64,000 nt of DNA from an uncultured Phocaeicola sp. (GTDB taxonomy: Bacteria; Bacteroidota; Bacteroidia; Bacteroidales; Bacteroidaceae), in assembly GCA_947581855.1 (NCBI GenBank), contig CANPVZ010000012.1, forward strand, positions 48,982-112,981, given 5' to 3'. The translations under genes were made by a program, and so were the position numbers. The notes beneath the pieces are model-generated. The model saw only the letters and a program-made list of their open reading frames with translations, ran no database searches and was not told the origin of the DNA. This document shows, one piece after another, positions 1-8,927 of this stretch; positions within the stretch are counted from its first letter, which is position 1; each line of letters begins with the position of its first letter.

Positions 1-589
1 TCCCGATAACCGAAGGATGTTTTTTAGTGGAAAACTTCCACGGATTATTTTGAGTGAAACCTTTGAATCCTTTGGCGGAGAGAACTCCTTCATCGATGGT
101 AACATAATAGTTCTTTCCATATTCCAGTAAATTGTGATGTAAGTAAATAGTTGCGGTTTTATCGTGGATAATGATCGGATAAAAATGGAATCCATCAGTA
201 AAGTGCCCGATAATAGTCAATTGGTAAGGCGTGTTTTCGGGCTGGTTACAGCCTGAAGGAGTACCGGGCTTAGTGTTGGCATTGGTATGGTTTGTCGCTA
301 TGTACTCATAAGGTATTGGAGTATAAGTAGCTTTCGGGTTCTTTCTTTTTTCAGTCGGTCCGGCAGGAATGCTTAGATCCAAACAATCGACCAGCCTGTT
401 ACTGCCTTCTTCGTAAACTTTGATACATCCCTTTTCCCCAATAGTCGGTGAATCTGTAAAGTGAAGAACAAGATGGGTATCGATGTTTACATTTTTGGCA
501 TTCTGTGCTGGAAAAAGAACTTCCTGTGCTTGTGTGGGCATGGTAGCTGCCATAATAAAAACTATCAAATAGATGGTGTAACGATTCAT
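1..589 (-). CDS. Pectinesterase-like secreted protein, N-terminal part (runs off the window)
   Basis: The reading frame opens at an ATG (587-589, minus strand) and stays open to the window edge, so about 195 N-terminal residues are visible. The first 20 or so residues (MNRYTIYLIVFIMAATM...) form a signal peptide. The rest contains strings such as DTHLVLHFTDSP and LVDCLDLSIPAGPTEKR, which I recognise from the Ig-like N-terminal domain placed before the CE8 pectin methylesterase domain in Bacteroides proteins. The catalytic domain would lie outside the window, so the enzyme assignment is by resemblance of the N-terminal module only. Family role: removal of methyl esters from pectin in the periplasm or at the cell surface. 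A TAnnTTTG box lies 57 bases upstream. Confidence 0.6.
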   Translation of the reverse strand, partial: MNRYTIYLIVFIMAATMPTQAQEVLFPAQNAKNVNIDTHLVLHFTDSPTIGEKGCIKVYEEGSNRLVDCLDLSIPAGPTEKRKNPKATYTPIPYEYIATNHTNANTKPGTPSGCNQPENTPYQLTIIGHFTDGFHFYPIIIHDKTATIYLHHNLLEYGKNYYVTIDEGVLSAKGFKGFTQNNPWKFSTKKHPSVIG

Positions 590-645
590 AGTATGTATTA
601 GCTTAAGAGTTTAACGTATAACAATCGTTGGAATGATTGCTTTTA

Positions 646-653
646 CAAAAATA
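646..653 (-). promoter_or_regulatory. Bacteroides-type -7 box of the pectinesterase-like gene
   Basis: The minus strand reads TATTTTTG, matching the Bacteroides sigma-ABfr -7 consensus TAnnTTTG, at a suitable distance from the start codon at 589. Confidence 0.5.
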
Positions 654-654
654 A

Positions 655-900
655 TACTTATAACTGAAATTGAACCCTTTTTGAGTATCTTTTATTTGAT
701 TCCCGTACTGGTATAATGCCTTGTATTTAGGTTTATAGGTGTTTTCAGCCAAATAATTCTGTGCATTAAATTTCTATTCTTCCGGTCTGTATAAATAAGG
801 TAATAGCTCCGGTATTCTGCAATTTCATTTCTGTCAAATATCATATCGATATAGGATACTTTTCATAAAGTCCGTTGAAGTTAACGGTGATTTCTTTCTA
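655..900 (-). pseudogene. Decayed coding remnant of unknown function
   Basis: Three coding-looking segments follow one another on the minus strand in different frames: KEITVNFNGLYEKYPISI, then IFDRNEIAEYRSYYLIYTD, then AENTYKPKYKALYQYGNQ. Their order and amino-acid makeup suggest a single former gene broken by at least two frameshifts. I do not recognise the family. It sits between the pectinesterase-like gene and insertion-sequence relics, so it is probably part of the same decaying region. Confidence 0.35.
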
Positions 901-904
901 GGAT

Positions 905-1085
905 GTGTTATTCTTCATGATGCATTCCTTGCTCCCCTTTAGCTTCCATCAGGTCGTGCAATGTCACAAGTTCATCGGTGAGCGTACCAAATTTGTGTTG
1001 GGTTTTTGTCCTCCGTTACTTAGAATACAGCAGAAAACACTGTCTTTGTGTCTGTCAAGACTCCAAACTGTTTTCATGAGTTGTA
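905..1085 (-). pseudogene. Remnant of an IS110-family transposase (N-terminal part)
   Basis: On the minus strand, KTVWSLDRHKDSVFCCIL followed in another frame by HKFGTLTDELVTLHDLMEA resembles the start of IS110-type (DEDD) transposases, where a D-x-H/S-K-D string is followed by a K-[FY]-G-T-L-T-x-E-L string. A frameshift separates the two parts and the remainder of the gene is absent. This is recognition by motif, not by alignment. Confidence 0.45.
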
Positions 1086-1560
1086 TTTATTGGGACATCA
1101 AGCCTGTTTTATACTCTTGAGGCAGGGGAAAACTGCAGACCTCTTTTTTCATACAAAGAGAGTTTCGGTCTGGACTTTCTTATGCATTGGGCGTAAAAAA
1201 CTCGTTTTTTAATTTCCTTTGGTGAATAGTGTTGTCAGTTACTGTACTTTTCTGATTTTTATGTTATTAGAAATGAAAGAGGAACGGTGAAGCATGCTTT
1301 CAGTAAATTTTCTGTAAGAGGGGGAAGGTATTTTCTGAGTATAGTGGACAAAGTTCAGGTATAACATCTTCTCTTCATTCAGAAGTGGCCTTGCTTCATG
1401 TTGGAAACCATCAGATTTGTCGTACCTTAGAGGAGAAATCTCTTCTTCATAAAGCTAGCGAGGCTTTGATTAATCTGGCGGAATTCACTTATCATATCAA
1501 TATTCGAAAAAACTCCGAAGCCAAGTAATCGACACCTTAGTCACGGAGACTTTTCGGTCA
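1086..1560. other. Non-coding stretch between two IS relics
   Basis: No intact gene is visible. Short frames (for example around 1380-1500) may be further debris of the flanking insertion sequences, but nothing in them can be assigned. Confidence 0.4.
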
Positions 1561-2236
1561 TCGCTTTCATGGCAGGTTGAAAATCTTCTGTGATTACTTC
1601 GGCATAACCGGACAAGGTTATTATAAACATGTGGACAGTAAAAAAGGAGGTTAGACGTTCTCATATCATGCGTGAACTTTATGCGTGTTATGTCTCTAAG
1701 TTCGGAGAGAAAATGGTTATAGACCGTGATCCATGTTACCATGTTTTGTGTGCCAATGGTTTATCTCAAAGAAATGAATGGTCATGTCTGAAGACGACGA
1801 ATTCAACCCCTAACTTTTATATTTGTCCTGATTTACTGAATGTTACTTCCTTGCTCGTGGCACTTCAATCGGAGAGATGGTGTGGCGGATATTACCTCTG
1901 TTGCCGCTCGGAAGGAATGGTCTTATCTCTCCTGGTTTATAGATGTTGCAAGCCATTTTTACAAAACACTTGAAATAGAGGGTGCTCTATGGGCCTTAAA
2001 AATGGCTTTAGAGTTTAATAAAAGGTTGCATGTGGATTTAAATAAACTGATTTACCACTCCGACCGGGGCATACAGTATGGTTCTAACCAATATGTTGCC
2101 GTGCTTATGGAGAAATATATATGTTATCAGTATGATTCCATGTGAGAACCCGTTGTATAACGCATTGGCGGAGCGGGTGAACAATACCATCAAAAACGGA
2201 TGCTTGTTCGACTGTGCACAGGAGAGAGTGACGTAA
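1560..2236 (+). pseudogene. Degenerate IS3-family transposase (OrfB, integrase core)
   Basis: Pieces of an IS3/IS150-type OrfB appear in order on the plus strand. A YFGITGQGYYKHVD segment near 1595-1635 matches the usual start of OrfB. DITSVAARKEWSYLS and FIDVASHFYKTLEIEGALWA (1885-2000) come from the integrase core. LIYHSDRGIQYGSNQYVAVL (2047-2106) contains the second catalytic Asp region. ENPLYNALAERVNNTIKNG (2143-2199) contains the region that should hold the catalytic Glu. Frame changes and in-frame stops separate them, so the transposase cannot be made. The last frame ends with a stop at 2234-2236. I could not find clear terminal inverted repeats. Confidence 0.8.
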
Positions 2237-2318
2237 TTAGTGATGGATAGTGACGTATTTGGTGGTAAGAAGTGCGGCGTTTTGTCAATGTGTCTGTCTT
2301 GTTTGCGGGAGATTAAGT

Positions 2319-2400
2319 CGTAGGCCTGTCACTTCCCAAGCCGTAGGCTTGGCACTTGCGGTAGCCACAAGCCTACGGCTTGGGAAGTGACAGGCCTACG
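2319..2400. repeat. Perfect 33-bp inverted repeat with 16-bp loop
   Basis: Positions 2319-2351 are the exact reverse complement of 2368-2400, with a 16-base spacer. Each arm contains the smaller palindrome CAAGCCGTAGGCTTG or its match, so the unit looks built from shorter repeated words. There is no T-run after it, so it is not a standard terminator. It lies 80 bp after the IS3 relic. It could be a REP-like palindrome or the hairpin end of a mobile element. Confidence 0.85.
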
Positions 2401-2774
2401 GTTTGAGATTAGCTAGGGTGATGCAATGCCACTGGCCAAGTATAAATAATTCTGTTAGCTAAGTTTGTGCAATTACATAGTCTGGGCTCATGTGATATTC
2501 TAAATTTAGGAGTTCTTTCTTTCTCCTTCTTCAGTACTTTTTTCCTCGTACGAGCGTTTGTTGTTTGTACTTTTACTCTTTGCAGCTTCAGTTCGCATAC
2601 CACTCGAGTAGTCAGTCGGTGCAATACACGGTGGATAAGTTTTTATTCAAAGATACTTCCTGTATGGAACAGATGTTGTCATCTGTCATTCGTGTATGCA
2701 TTCAACTTCGAAGAGGAAGTTGTATTTTTACACTCAGATATTGTTATCTGTCATTTGTGTGCTGAATCCAACTC
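2401..2774. repeat. Non-coding spacer with an imperfect ~65-bp tandem duplication
   Basis: No convincing gene is present between the palindrome and the 3' end of the GH3 gene. The words GATGTTGTCATCTGTCATT (near 2672) and GATATTGTTATCTGTCATT (near 2737) lie 65 bp apart and are followed by similar sequence, so this is an eroded two-copy tandem repeat. The open frame across 2467-2832 follows no recognisable family and overlaps the GH3 3' end on the other strand. Confidence 0.45.
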
Positions 2775-5372
2775 CTATTCAATAGTGATCTGTATACGTT
2801 GCAAATCTTGTTCCCTGGAACTGCCTCCGTAAAGAATCTCGTAGCGTCCGGTAAGTGGATGCATGGAATTCGTTTTTATATCGAACCACTCGAAAGCGGA
2901 GTAGGGAAGTTCTATCGTCACTTCTTTGCTGCTTCCTTTCGGCAGGCTGATACGTTGGAATTCTCTTAATGTTTTCAGCGGTCCTTCCATATCGTCGGGA
3001 CGACGCAGGTAAACTTGTACCACTTCTTCACCATCGCGCTTGCCGATGTTTCGTACAGGAATGGTGAGGATAGCCTTTTCGCCGTATTTCAAACTTGTTT
3101 TGTCCAGACGAGCTGGCAGATAGGTGTATTGCGTGTAACTCAGTCCGTAACCGAAGGGGAACAAGGGCTTCTCTTTGAAATAACGATAAGTGCGTCCTTT
3201 CATCGAATAATCCTGAAAATCGGGAAGCTGTCCAGTATTTTTGTAGAAGGTTATCGGCAGCCGTCCTGCTGGGTTGTATTCACCGAAGAGTATTCTAGCT
3301 ACAGCTGTTCCGCCCTCTTGTCCCGGATACCACGCTTGCAGGATGGCATCACAAGTTTCAGTTTCCGGAGTCAAGGCAATGGCCGAACCTGAATAGTTGA
3401 CGTAAACAATCTTTTTGCCTGCTTTTTTCAGCGCTTGCAACACATTGCGTTGTGCGGTGGGAAGTTCGATGTCCTCCCGGTCGCCTCCGCGGAATCCCGG
3501 TGCGTCAACACTCATTTGTTCTCCTTCGAGTAAGGGAGAGATACCTCCTGCAAAGATAACTACATCTGCTTTTTTCAACCGTTTCAGCAAGGCCGTCATG
3601 TCTGTCGGCTGCGCTTCCACCAAATCGAATTTCAGGAACGCGTCTTCCCGTGTTTGTTCGGTTTTCAGTTCTATCTCATACTCTTTGCCTTGTTCGAAAG
3701 AGAATGGGTAATAGTTGGCCGGTTGTTTCTTGTTGACGATTTCCTGTCCGGCATCTTTACCGTTTACTAGCACACGGACTTTTCCGTTGGTGGCTATACG
3801 GAAATGGGCAGTGCCGGAATGCTCGGGACGGAAGGTGGAACGGTAGGAAGCGGAGAATTCTTTGGTATTCACTCCCGGAGCAAATACGGTAGCGCCTGCT
3901 GCCTGAAATGCGAAGGGGGTAGGTTGCAGGGCTTCGGCAGAGGGAGTTCCCTGATACGCAGTATTGTTCCAGTAAGTCGCTTCAAAACCGTTGCCTTTCG
4001 GTGAGCGGCATTGACCGAACAGACTTCCCCAGATGTGTGCATCAGTGTGGCCGCATACTTGTTCGTAAATAATTTGCGATTCCGGAAGTAGTTTTTGTAT
4101 ACCTTTCAGCAATGTTACCGTGTGGGAAGGCGTACCGTTGTAGTTTCCCCATTGCATCACTGAGTCGTTGGCGTTTGGACCGATAACGGCAACAGTCATC
4201 TTTTTATTAAGGGGAAGCAGATTACGTTTGTTTTGTAATAACACCATGCTTTCTTGCGCCATCTTCAGTGCCAAATCATTATGTTGGGCAGAAGCTACCA
4301 CCGAGTAAGGAATATGGTTCCACGGGTGGGTGTCGTCCATTTCTCCCAACTCGAAACGAGCTTTTAGCAGACGGCGTACGGAGATGTCGATGCGCTCTTC
4401 GGGAATCAGCCCTTTCCGTACCGCATCGGGCAGCTTGCCGTAGTTGCTGCCGCATTCCACGTCTGTTCCGCTTAGTACAGCACTTGCCGAAGCATGGGTG
4501 GCATCGGGATGGGTATTGTGTTTATTTTCCCCGTAGAAGTCGGAAATAGCGCCGCAATCGGATACCACGATACCCTTGAATCCCCATTCGTTACGCAGAA
4601 TTTGAGTGAGCAGTCGGTTGCTTCCGCAGCAAGGGTCGCCTTCGTAGCGGTTGTAGGCACACATTACTTCTTTTACCTTAGCTTTTTGTACAAGCTCTTT
4701 GAAGGCGGGAAGATAGGTTTCCCACAGGTCGCGCAGGTCTATATTTTCCGCGTTGAAACTATGGCGGTTCCATTCCGGACCGGAGTGTACGGCAAAATGT
4801 TTGGCACAGGCATGCAATTTGTTGTACCGAGTATCTGCCGGGCCTTGTAACCCGTGTACTACCGCCATACCCATGCGTCCAGCCAAATATGGGTCTTCTC
4901 CGTACGTCTCCTGTCCTCGTCCCCAGCGTGGGTCACGGAAAATGTTTACGTTCGGGGTCCACATGGTAAGGCCTTGGTAACGTTTATACTGGCCTTTGTT
5001 ATTGAAATATCTGTTTTTGGCGCGTGCCTCATCCGAGACGGCAGTAAACACCTCGTAGAGCAAACTGTCGTTAAACGAAGCTGCCATACCGATAGACTGT
5101 GGAAAGACGGTAGCCAGTCCGGCACGAGCCACACCGTGTAAGGCTTCGTTCCACCATTCATACGGTTTGATACCAAGCCGTGGAATTGCTTTGGAATTGT
5201 TTTGCATTAATAATGCTTTTTCTTCCAAAGTGAGTCGGCCGAGCAAGTCTTCAGCCCGCTGTTCGGGTGAAAGGTTTGTATCTTGGTAAGGAAGTCTCGC
5301 CTCGGTAGCGGTCTGTGCAAAAGTGCCGCACGAAAGAAACGTGGCAAAGCAAGCAGATAATATTTTTTTCAT
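2775..5372 (-). CDS. Secreted GH3 beta-glycosidase with PA14 insert (beta-xylosidase/beta-glucosidase type)
   Basis: This 865-residue protein has a signal peptide (MKKILSACFATFLSCGTFAQ). The N-terminal (alpha/beta)8 domain runs over about residues 30-340 and contains KHFAVHSGPEWNRH and the nucleophile motif VVSDCGAIS (Asp near 272). The GH3 C-terminal domain begins near 370. It is interrupted by a PA14-like carbohydrate-binding insert (about 455-600, GFEATYWNN) and ends in a fibronectin-III-like domain (about 770-850). This arrangement matches Bacteroidales GH3 exo-glycosidases acting on xylan or glucan oligosaccharides in the periplasm. Substrate cannot be fixed by reading. It is a single gene with no SusCD pair beside it. 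The short extra N-terminal positives and the ATG at 5372 support the chosen start. Confidence 0.88.
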   Translation of the reverse strand: MKKILSACFATFLSCGTFAQTATEARLPYQDTNLSPEQRAEDLLGRLTLEEKALLMQNNSKAIPRLGIKPYEWWNEALHGVARAGLATVFPQSIGMAASFNDSLLYEVFTAVSDEARAKNRYFNNKGQYKRYQGLTMWTPNVNIFRDPRWGRGQETYGEDPYLAGRMGMAVVHGLQGPADTRYNKLHACAKHFAVHSGPEWNRHSFNAENIDLRDLWETYLPAFKELVQKAKVKEVMCAYNRYEGDPCCGSNRLLTQILRNEWGFKGIVVSDCGAISDFYGENKHNTHPDATHASASAVLSGTDVECGSNYGKLPDAVRKGLIPEERIDISVRRLLKARFELGEMDDTHPWNHIPYSVVASAQHNDLALKMAQESMVLLQNKRNLLPLNKKMTVAVIGPNANDSVMQWGNYNGTPSHTVTLLKGIQKLLPESQIIYEQVCGHTDAHIWGSLFGQCRSPKGNGFEATYWNNTAYQGTPSAEALQPTPFAFQAAGATVFAPGVNTKEFSASYRSTFRPEHSGTAHFRIATNGKVRVLVNGKDAGQEIVNKKQPANYYPFSFEQGKEYEIELKTEQTREDAFLKFDLVEAQPTDMTALLKRLKKADVVIFAGGISPLLEGEQMSVDAPGFRGGDREDIELPTAQRNVLQALKKAGKKIVYVNYSGSAIALTPETETCDAILQAWYPGQEGGTAVARILFGEYNPAGRLPITFYKNTGQLPDFQDYSMKGRTYRYFKEKPLFPFGYGLSYTQYTYLPARLDKTSLKYGEKAILTIPVRNIGKRDGEEVVQVYLRRPDDMEGPLKTLREFQRISLPKGSSKEVTIELPYSAFEWFDIKTNSMHPLTGRYEILYGGSSREQDLQRIQITIE

Positions 5373-5838
5373 GTACTATGTAGATTTAAAGATTTTATTT
5401 TGCAATATTACAACATTTTTATGAATGAGAATGTGTAATATTTGGTCGAAATCGTACAAAAATAAAGAAAAGCTACGGTTTTTGATATAATTCGAGGATA
5501 AATGGCGGAAAAGGAAATATATATAGGAATTGTATAGAAATGATATAAAGAAGTCCTGTTTTGTCATTATTGGGTGGATATAATATAGAAATGAAGAAAA
5601 TCTGCTGAAATCATATAGATTTAGTATAAAAAGACCTGTTTTGTCATTGTTCGGGGTGATTTGTGTTGAAAATAGGGGTATTTGCTGTAAATCCGCATAA
5701 AAACATCTATTTGGGTATGAAAGATCAATTTTGTTATCAGCTGGTAATTTATGGTAGAAACAGAAATATTTGCGAAAATCTGTGTGTAATCTGCTTTGAA
5801 AGTCCTACCTTTGCTCCTCTGATTGGAAAAACTGTTTG
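5373..5838. repeat. Divergent intergenic region with degenerate ~80-90-bp tandem repeats
   Basis: This AT-rich spacer lies between two divergently transcribed genes. CCTGTTTTGTCATT occurs exactly at 5555-5568 and 5635-5648 (80 bp apart). Looser versions follow near 5724 and 5803. The flanking words (TTTGCTGTAAATC, TTTGCGAAAATC) recur with the same period. The last unit carries the TACCTTTG promoter box of the downstream gene. Confidence 0.6.
5806..5813 (+). promoter_or_regulatory. Bacteroides-type -7 box for the DUF4105/phosphatase-like pair
   Basis: TACCTTTG matches TAnnTTTG and lies 25 bases before the ATG at 5839. A clear TTTG -33 box is not visible at the expected distance. Confidence 0.55.
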
Positions 5839-7032
5839 ATGAAACGATATCTCTTATTCTTATTTTGGATAATATACACAGGATTCGGTATTATTTTACC
5901 GGTATCTGCCGCTGAGGAAGAAGACTCTATCCGTATCAGCCTGCTTACTTGTTCGCCCGGTTCGGAAATCTACGCCTTGTTTGGGCATACGGCTATCCGG
6001 TACGAGGATAAAGCGAAAGGGGCGGATTGGGTGTTCAACTATGGCATGTTCAGCTTTCAAACTCCTAATTTCGTGATGCGTTTCGTAAAAGGAGAGACCG
6101 ATTACCAACTGGGGGTGATTCCTTATATTTACTTTGAAGAAGAGTATGACTCGCGTGGTTCTTACGTGGAACAGCAGGTATTGAATCTCACACCTCGGGA
6201 AAAAATGCGTCTGTTCCAATTGCTGGATGAGAACTACAGACCTGAAAACCGGACTTACCGCTACAATTATTTTTATGATAATTGTACCACGCGTGCTCGT
6301 GATAAAATAGAGGAAAGTATCGAAGGAACGGTTATTTATCCGGAATCCGGGAAAGAGCTTTCTTTTCGTGATATTGTTCATCAATATACCGCCGGACATG
6401 AATGGTCGGAATTAGGTATAGACCTTTGTTTGGGCAGTGAAGCCGACAAACCTATCGATGTGCGTTTGCAGATGTTCGCACCTTTCTATTTGCTTCGTGC
6501 GGCAGACGGAGCGGTCATCAGAGCTGCGGATGGTACGGAACGTCCGCTGATATTGGAAAAACAAAAAATAGTGGATCCTTCTGTATCAGTACACAAAAAA
6601 GATTTTCCGATTACACCGATGCAAACAGCGATCATATTGCTGGCATTCACCGTGATAATAGGAATAATCGAATTACGTTACCAAAAATGTTTTTGGGGTG
6701 TGGATATCCTTTTATTTGGCGCGCAAGGTATTGCCGGATGCATTATCGCCTTTTTATTTTTCTTTTCCGTACACCCTACGGTAGGTTCCAATTACTTGTT
6801 GATTCTGTTCAACCCCATTCCCTTAATTTATCTTCCGATGATGGTTTATAGATCCATAAAAGGGAAGAAGGATTTCTATCATTGGGTGAATATAGTGGTT
6901 TTAACACTTTTTATAGCGTTTTGGGAAGTGATACCTCAAAAATTTAATTTGGTAGTATTACCTTTGGCCCTGAGTTTGTTGATAAGATCATTGACTCACA
7001 TAATAGGAATATATAGAAAACGACATAAATGA
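5839..7032 (+). CDS. DUF4105 (Lnb N-terminal periplasmic domain) membrane protein
   Basis: The protein has about 397 residues. It starts with a signal sequence or membrane segment (YLLFLFWIIYTGFGIILPV) and then an extracytoplasmic domain of about 200 residues. That domain carries the DUF4105 hallmarks LFGHTAIRYED (conserved His) and YFYDNCTTRARDKIE (conserved Cys), a pairing that suggests a papain/NlpC-like thiol fold. Five hydrophobic helices follow from about residue 255 to the C-terminus. The function of the family is not established; the bacterial Lnb name comes from lacto-N-biosidase-associated proteins. ATG 5839 is preferred over the TTG three bases upstream. The stop overlaps the next start by 4 bases, so the two genes are translationally coupled. 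Confidence 0.75.
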   Translation: MKRYLLFLFWIIYTGFGIILPVSAAEEEDSIRISLLTCSPGSEIYALFGHTAIRYEDKAKGADWVFNYGMFSFQTPNFVMRFVKGETDYQLGVIPYIYFEEEYDSRGSYVEQQVLNLTPREKMRLFQLLDENYRPENRTYRYNYFYDNCTTRARDKIEESIEGTVIYPESGKELSFRDIVHQYTAGHEWSELGIDLCLGSEADKPIDVRLQMFAPFYLLRAADGAVIRAADGTERPLILEKQKIVDPSVSVHKKDFPITPMQTAIILLAFTVIIGIIELRYQKCFWGVDILLFGAQGIAGCIIAFLFFFSVHPTVGSNYLLILFNPIPLIYLPMMVYRSIKGKKDFYHWVNIVVLTLFIAFWEVIPQKFNLVVLPLALSLLIRSLTHIIGIYRKRHK

Positions 7033-8618
7033 AAGGAAGATTACTTACTTCGCTCCTTACGGCTTTAACCCTTACAAGTCTTCAGGCACAAACGATTCCC
7101 GTTGCTCCGAAATTAGTGTTGGGTATCACTATCGACCAGTTACGGTCCGATTATATGGAGGCTTTCTCGGCATTGTACGGCGAGAAGGGTTTCAGACGTT
7201 TGTTGAAGGAAGGAAGAATCTATTGCAGTGCCAATTATAATTTTTCCCCTACCGATCGCGCTTCGGCCGTTGCTTCCATCTATACCGGAACCACGCCTTA
7301 CAATCATGGAATTATAGGTGGAGAATGGATGGACCGTAACACGTTGCAGATGGTGCAATGCGTGGACGATAAGGCGTTTATGGGTGTTTATACAGCGGAG
7401 AATACCTCTCCCAAGAATTTGTTGGTTTCTACCATTTCGGATGAACTGAAAGTGGCTACATTGGGAAAAGCTGTCGTATATGCCATCGCTCCGTTTCGGG
7501 ATGCGGCGGTATTTTCTGCCGGTCATGCCGCCGACGGGGCATTTTGGTTGAATGACGATACGGGAAAATGGGCTGGTTCTACTTTTTACGGAAATTTTCC
7601 TACATGGGTAATAGCATACAACGACCGGAACGGACTGGATACTCGTATTCAGGATTTGGTATGGGAGCCTTATCATGCTTCGGGCGCCTACACTTATTTT
7701 TCGGCATTGAATTCGGACGGTTTCAAACATCGTTTTACGGATACTTATCGCAAGTACAGGAACTTTAAAACAAGCGGATTGGTGAATGATGAGGTAAACC
7801 GTCTGGCCACTACTTGCTTGCGGAATACAGCGATAGGAACAGACAATATAACCGATTTCTTGGCCGTTACTTATTATGCAGGTAATTTCGAACATAAGTC
7901 GGCGTTTGAGTACCCTATTGAAATTCAGGATACTTACGCACGTCTCGACCGCCATATAGAGGAGCTGCTGGAAGCAGCGGAAAAGAAGGTGGGTATACAG
8001 AATTTGCTGGTCTTTATAACTTCCACCGGTTATGCCGATGCAGAAGTGAGTGACTATCTGTCGGAATACCGAATTCCTACCGGGGAATTTTATATGGATC
8101 GTTGTACGGCTCTGTTGAACATGTTCCTGATGGCGACATACGGACAGGGACAATATGTGGAGGCTTACAACGGACTGCATATTTATCTGGACCAGAAACT
8201 AATTGAGAAGAAACAGTTGAACCTGGTACAAGTGATGGCTAAAGCTGCTGAGTTCTTGGCGCAGTTCAGCGGAGTGAAGTCGGTTTACACATCGCAAGAC
8301 TTACGTTTGAATGCTTATACGCCTGAAGCCATGCGTATGCGTAACGCTTACAACGGCAAGTGTTCCGGCGATATTATTTTGGACGTTGCTCCGGGATGGA
8401 AATTAATGAACGAAGATGTTACTAAAGACCATCCATATAGAATTGTACGGGATTCATATCTGGAGTTTCCTCTTATTTTCTGGGGAGCAGGTACGAAACC
8501 CGAACTTATCCATACTCCGGCTACGGTGGACTGTATAGCTCCCACGTTGGCCCACTTCATGAGAATACGGGCGCCTAACGCTTGTTCGGTAGCTCCTTTA
8601 ACTGACTTGAACAAGTAA
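7029..8618 (+). CDS. Alkaline-phosphatase-superfamily protein, probably lacking metal ligands
   Basis: This exported protein has 529 residues and a signal peptide (MKGRLLTSLLTALTLTSLQAQ). The fold is recognisable as PafA/type I phosphodiesterase: GITIDQLRSDYM near residue 35 (first Asp ligand region), YTGTTPYNHGIIGGEW near 90, DTYARLDRHIEELL near 298 and a final FPLIFWGAG. The usual metal-binding positions look replaced. The TDYIGH-type motif reads YYAGN (about 279), the SDHG-type motif reads ITSTGYADA (about 327), and the last DTHVP-type motif reads SYLEFP. It may therefore be a pseudoenzyme with a binding or assembly role. It overlaps the DUF4105 gene by 4 bases and precedes secA. Confidence 0.75.
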   Translation: MKGRLLTSLLTALTLTSLQAQTIPVAPKLVLGITIDQLRSDYMEAFSALYGEKGFRRLLKEGRIYCSANYNFSPTDRASAVASIYTGTTPYNHGIIGGEWMDRNTLQMVQCVDDKAFMGVYTAENTSPKNLLVSTISDELKVATLGKAVVYAIAPFRDAAVFSAGHAADGAFWLNDDTGKWAGSTFYGNFPTWVIAYNDRNGLDTRIQDLVWEPYHASGAYTYFSALNSDGFKHRFTDTYRKYRNFKTSGLVNDEVNRLATTCLRNTAIGTDNITDFLAVTYYAGNFEHKSAFEYPIEIQDTYARLDRHIEELLEAAEKKVGIQNLLVFITSTGYADAEVSDYLSEYRIPTGEFYMDRCTALLNMFLMATYGQGQYVEAYNGLHIYLDQKLIEKKQLNLVQVMAKAAEFLAQFSGVKSVYTSQDLRLNAYTPEAMRMRNAYNGKCSGDIILDVAPGWKLMNEDVTKDHPYRIVRDSYLEFPLIFWGAGTKPELIHTPATVDCIAPTLAHFMRIRAPNACSVAPLTDLNK

Positions 8619-8927
8619 AGAATCATTTCTAAACGCGGATATTCTTTCTCATTGCGTATTACGCGGTTTACATCGGAAGATTTAGAAAACGTGAAGACTC
8701 TTTTTTAAAACGCATATGTCCAAGTGGATTCCTGGAAATAATTCTTATTATGATGGATTATCCGGATGATGCAGAAGAATACGAATCACTTCTTGTTATG
8801 GGAAAATAAACTTCGGAAGCTGCCTTTTCCAAAATAATTCAAGGTGAAAGTGTAAATAAATCAGCATTTTATTTAACTTTGCAGCCTGTAAAACAATCCA
8901 TAAGATAACAATAAAAATAGATATAGA
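8619..8927. other. Spacer before secA with possible coding debris
   Basis: A frame from about 8670 to 8808 stays open and ends with ATGATGGATTATCCGGATGA-type coding text (MMDYPDDAEEYESLLVMGK). It has no clear start or family and is probably debris. The secA promoter lies at the end of this spacer. Confidence 0.35.
8874..8881 (+). promoter_or_regulatory. Bacteroides-type -7 box of secA
   Basis: TAACTTTG matches TAnnTTTG and lies 46 bases upstream of the secA ATG. Confidence 0.6.

Noticed and set aside
905..1120. Plus-strand frame of 71 residues
   Set aside because: The opposite strand gives IS110-transposase-like text, so this frame is antisense of a relic.
2467..2832. Open frame of 121 residues on the plus strand
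   Set aside because: It crosses the imperfect 65-bp repeat, overlaps the 3' end of the GH3 gene on the other strand, is rich in Cys, Ser and Phe without any motif, and has no good ribosome binding site.
5540..5820. Repeated units considered as a CRISPR array
   Set aside because: Units are degenerate, irregularly spaced and have no constant repeat with variable spacers; no cas genes are present.
7140..8180. 346-residue open frame on the minus strand
   Set aside because: It is the antisense of the phosphatase-like gene. Composition is not protein-like and the sense frame has a clear family.
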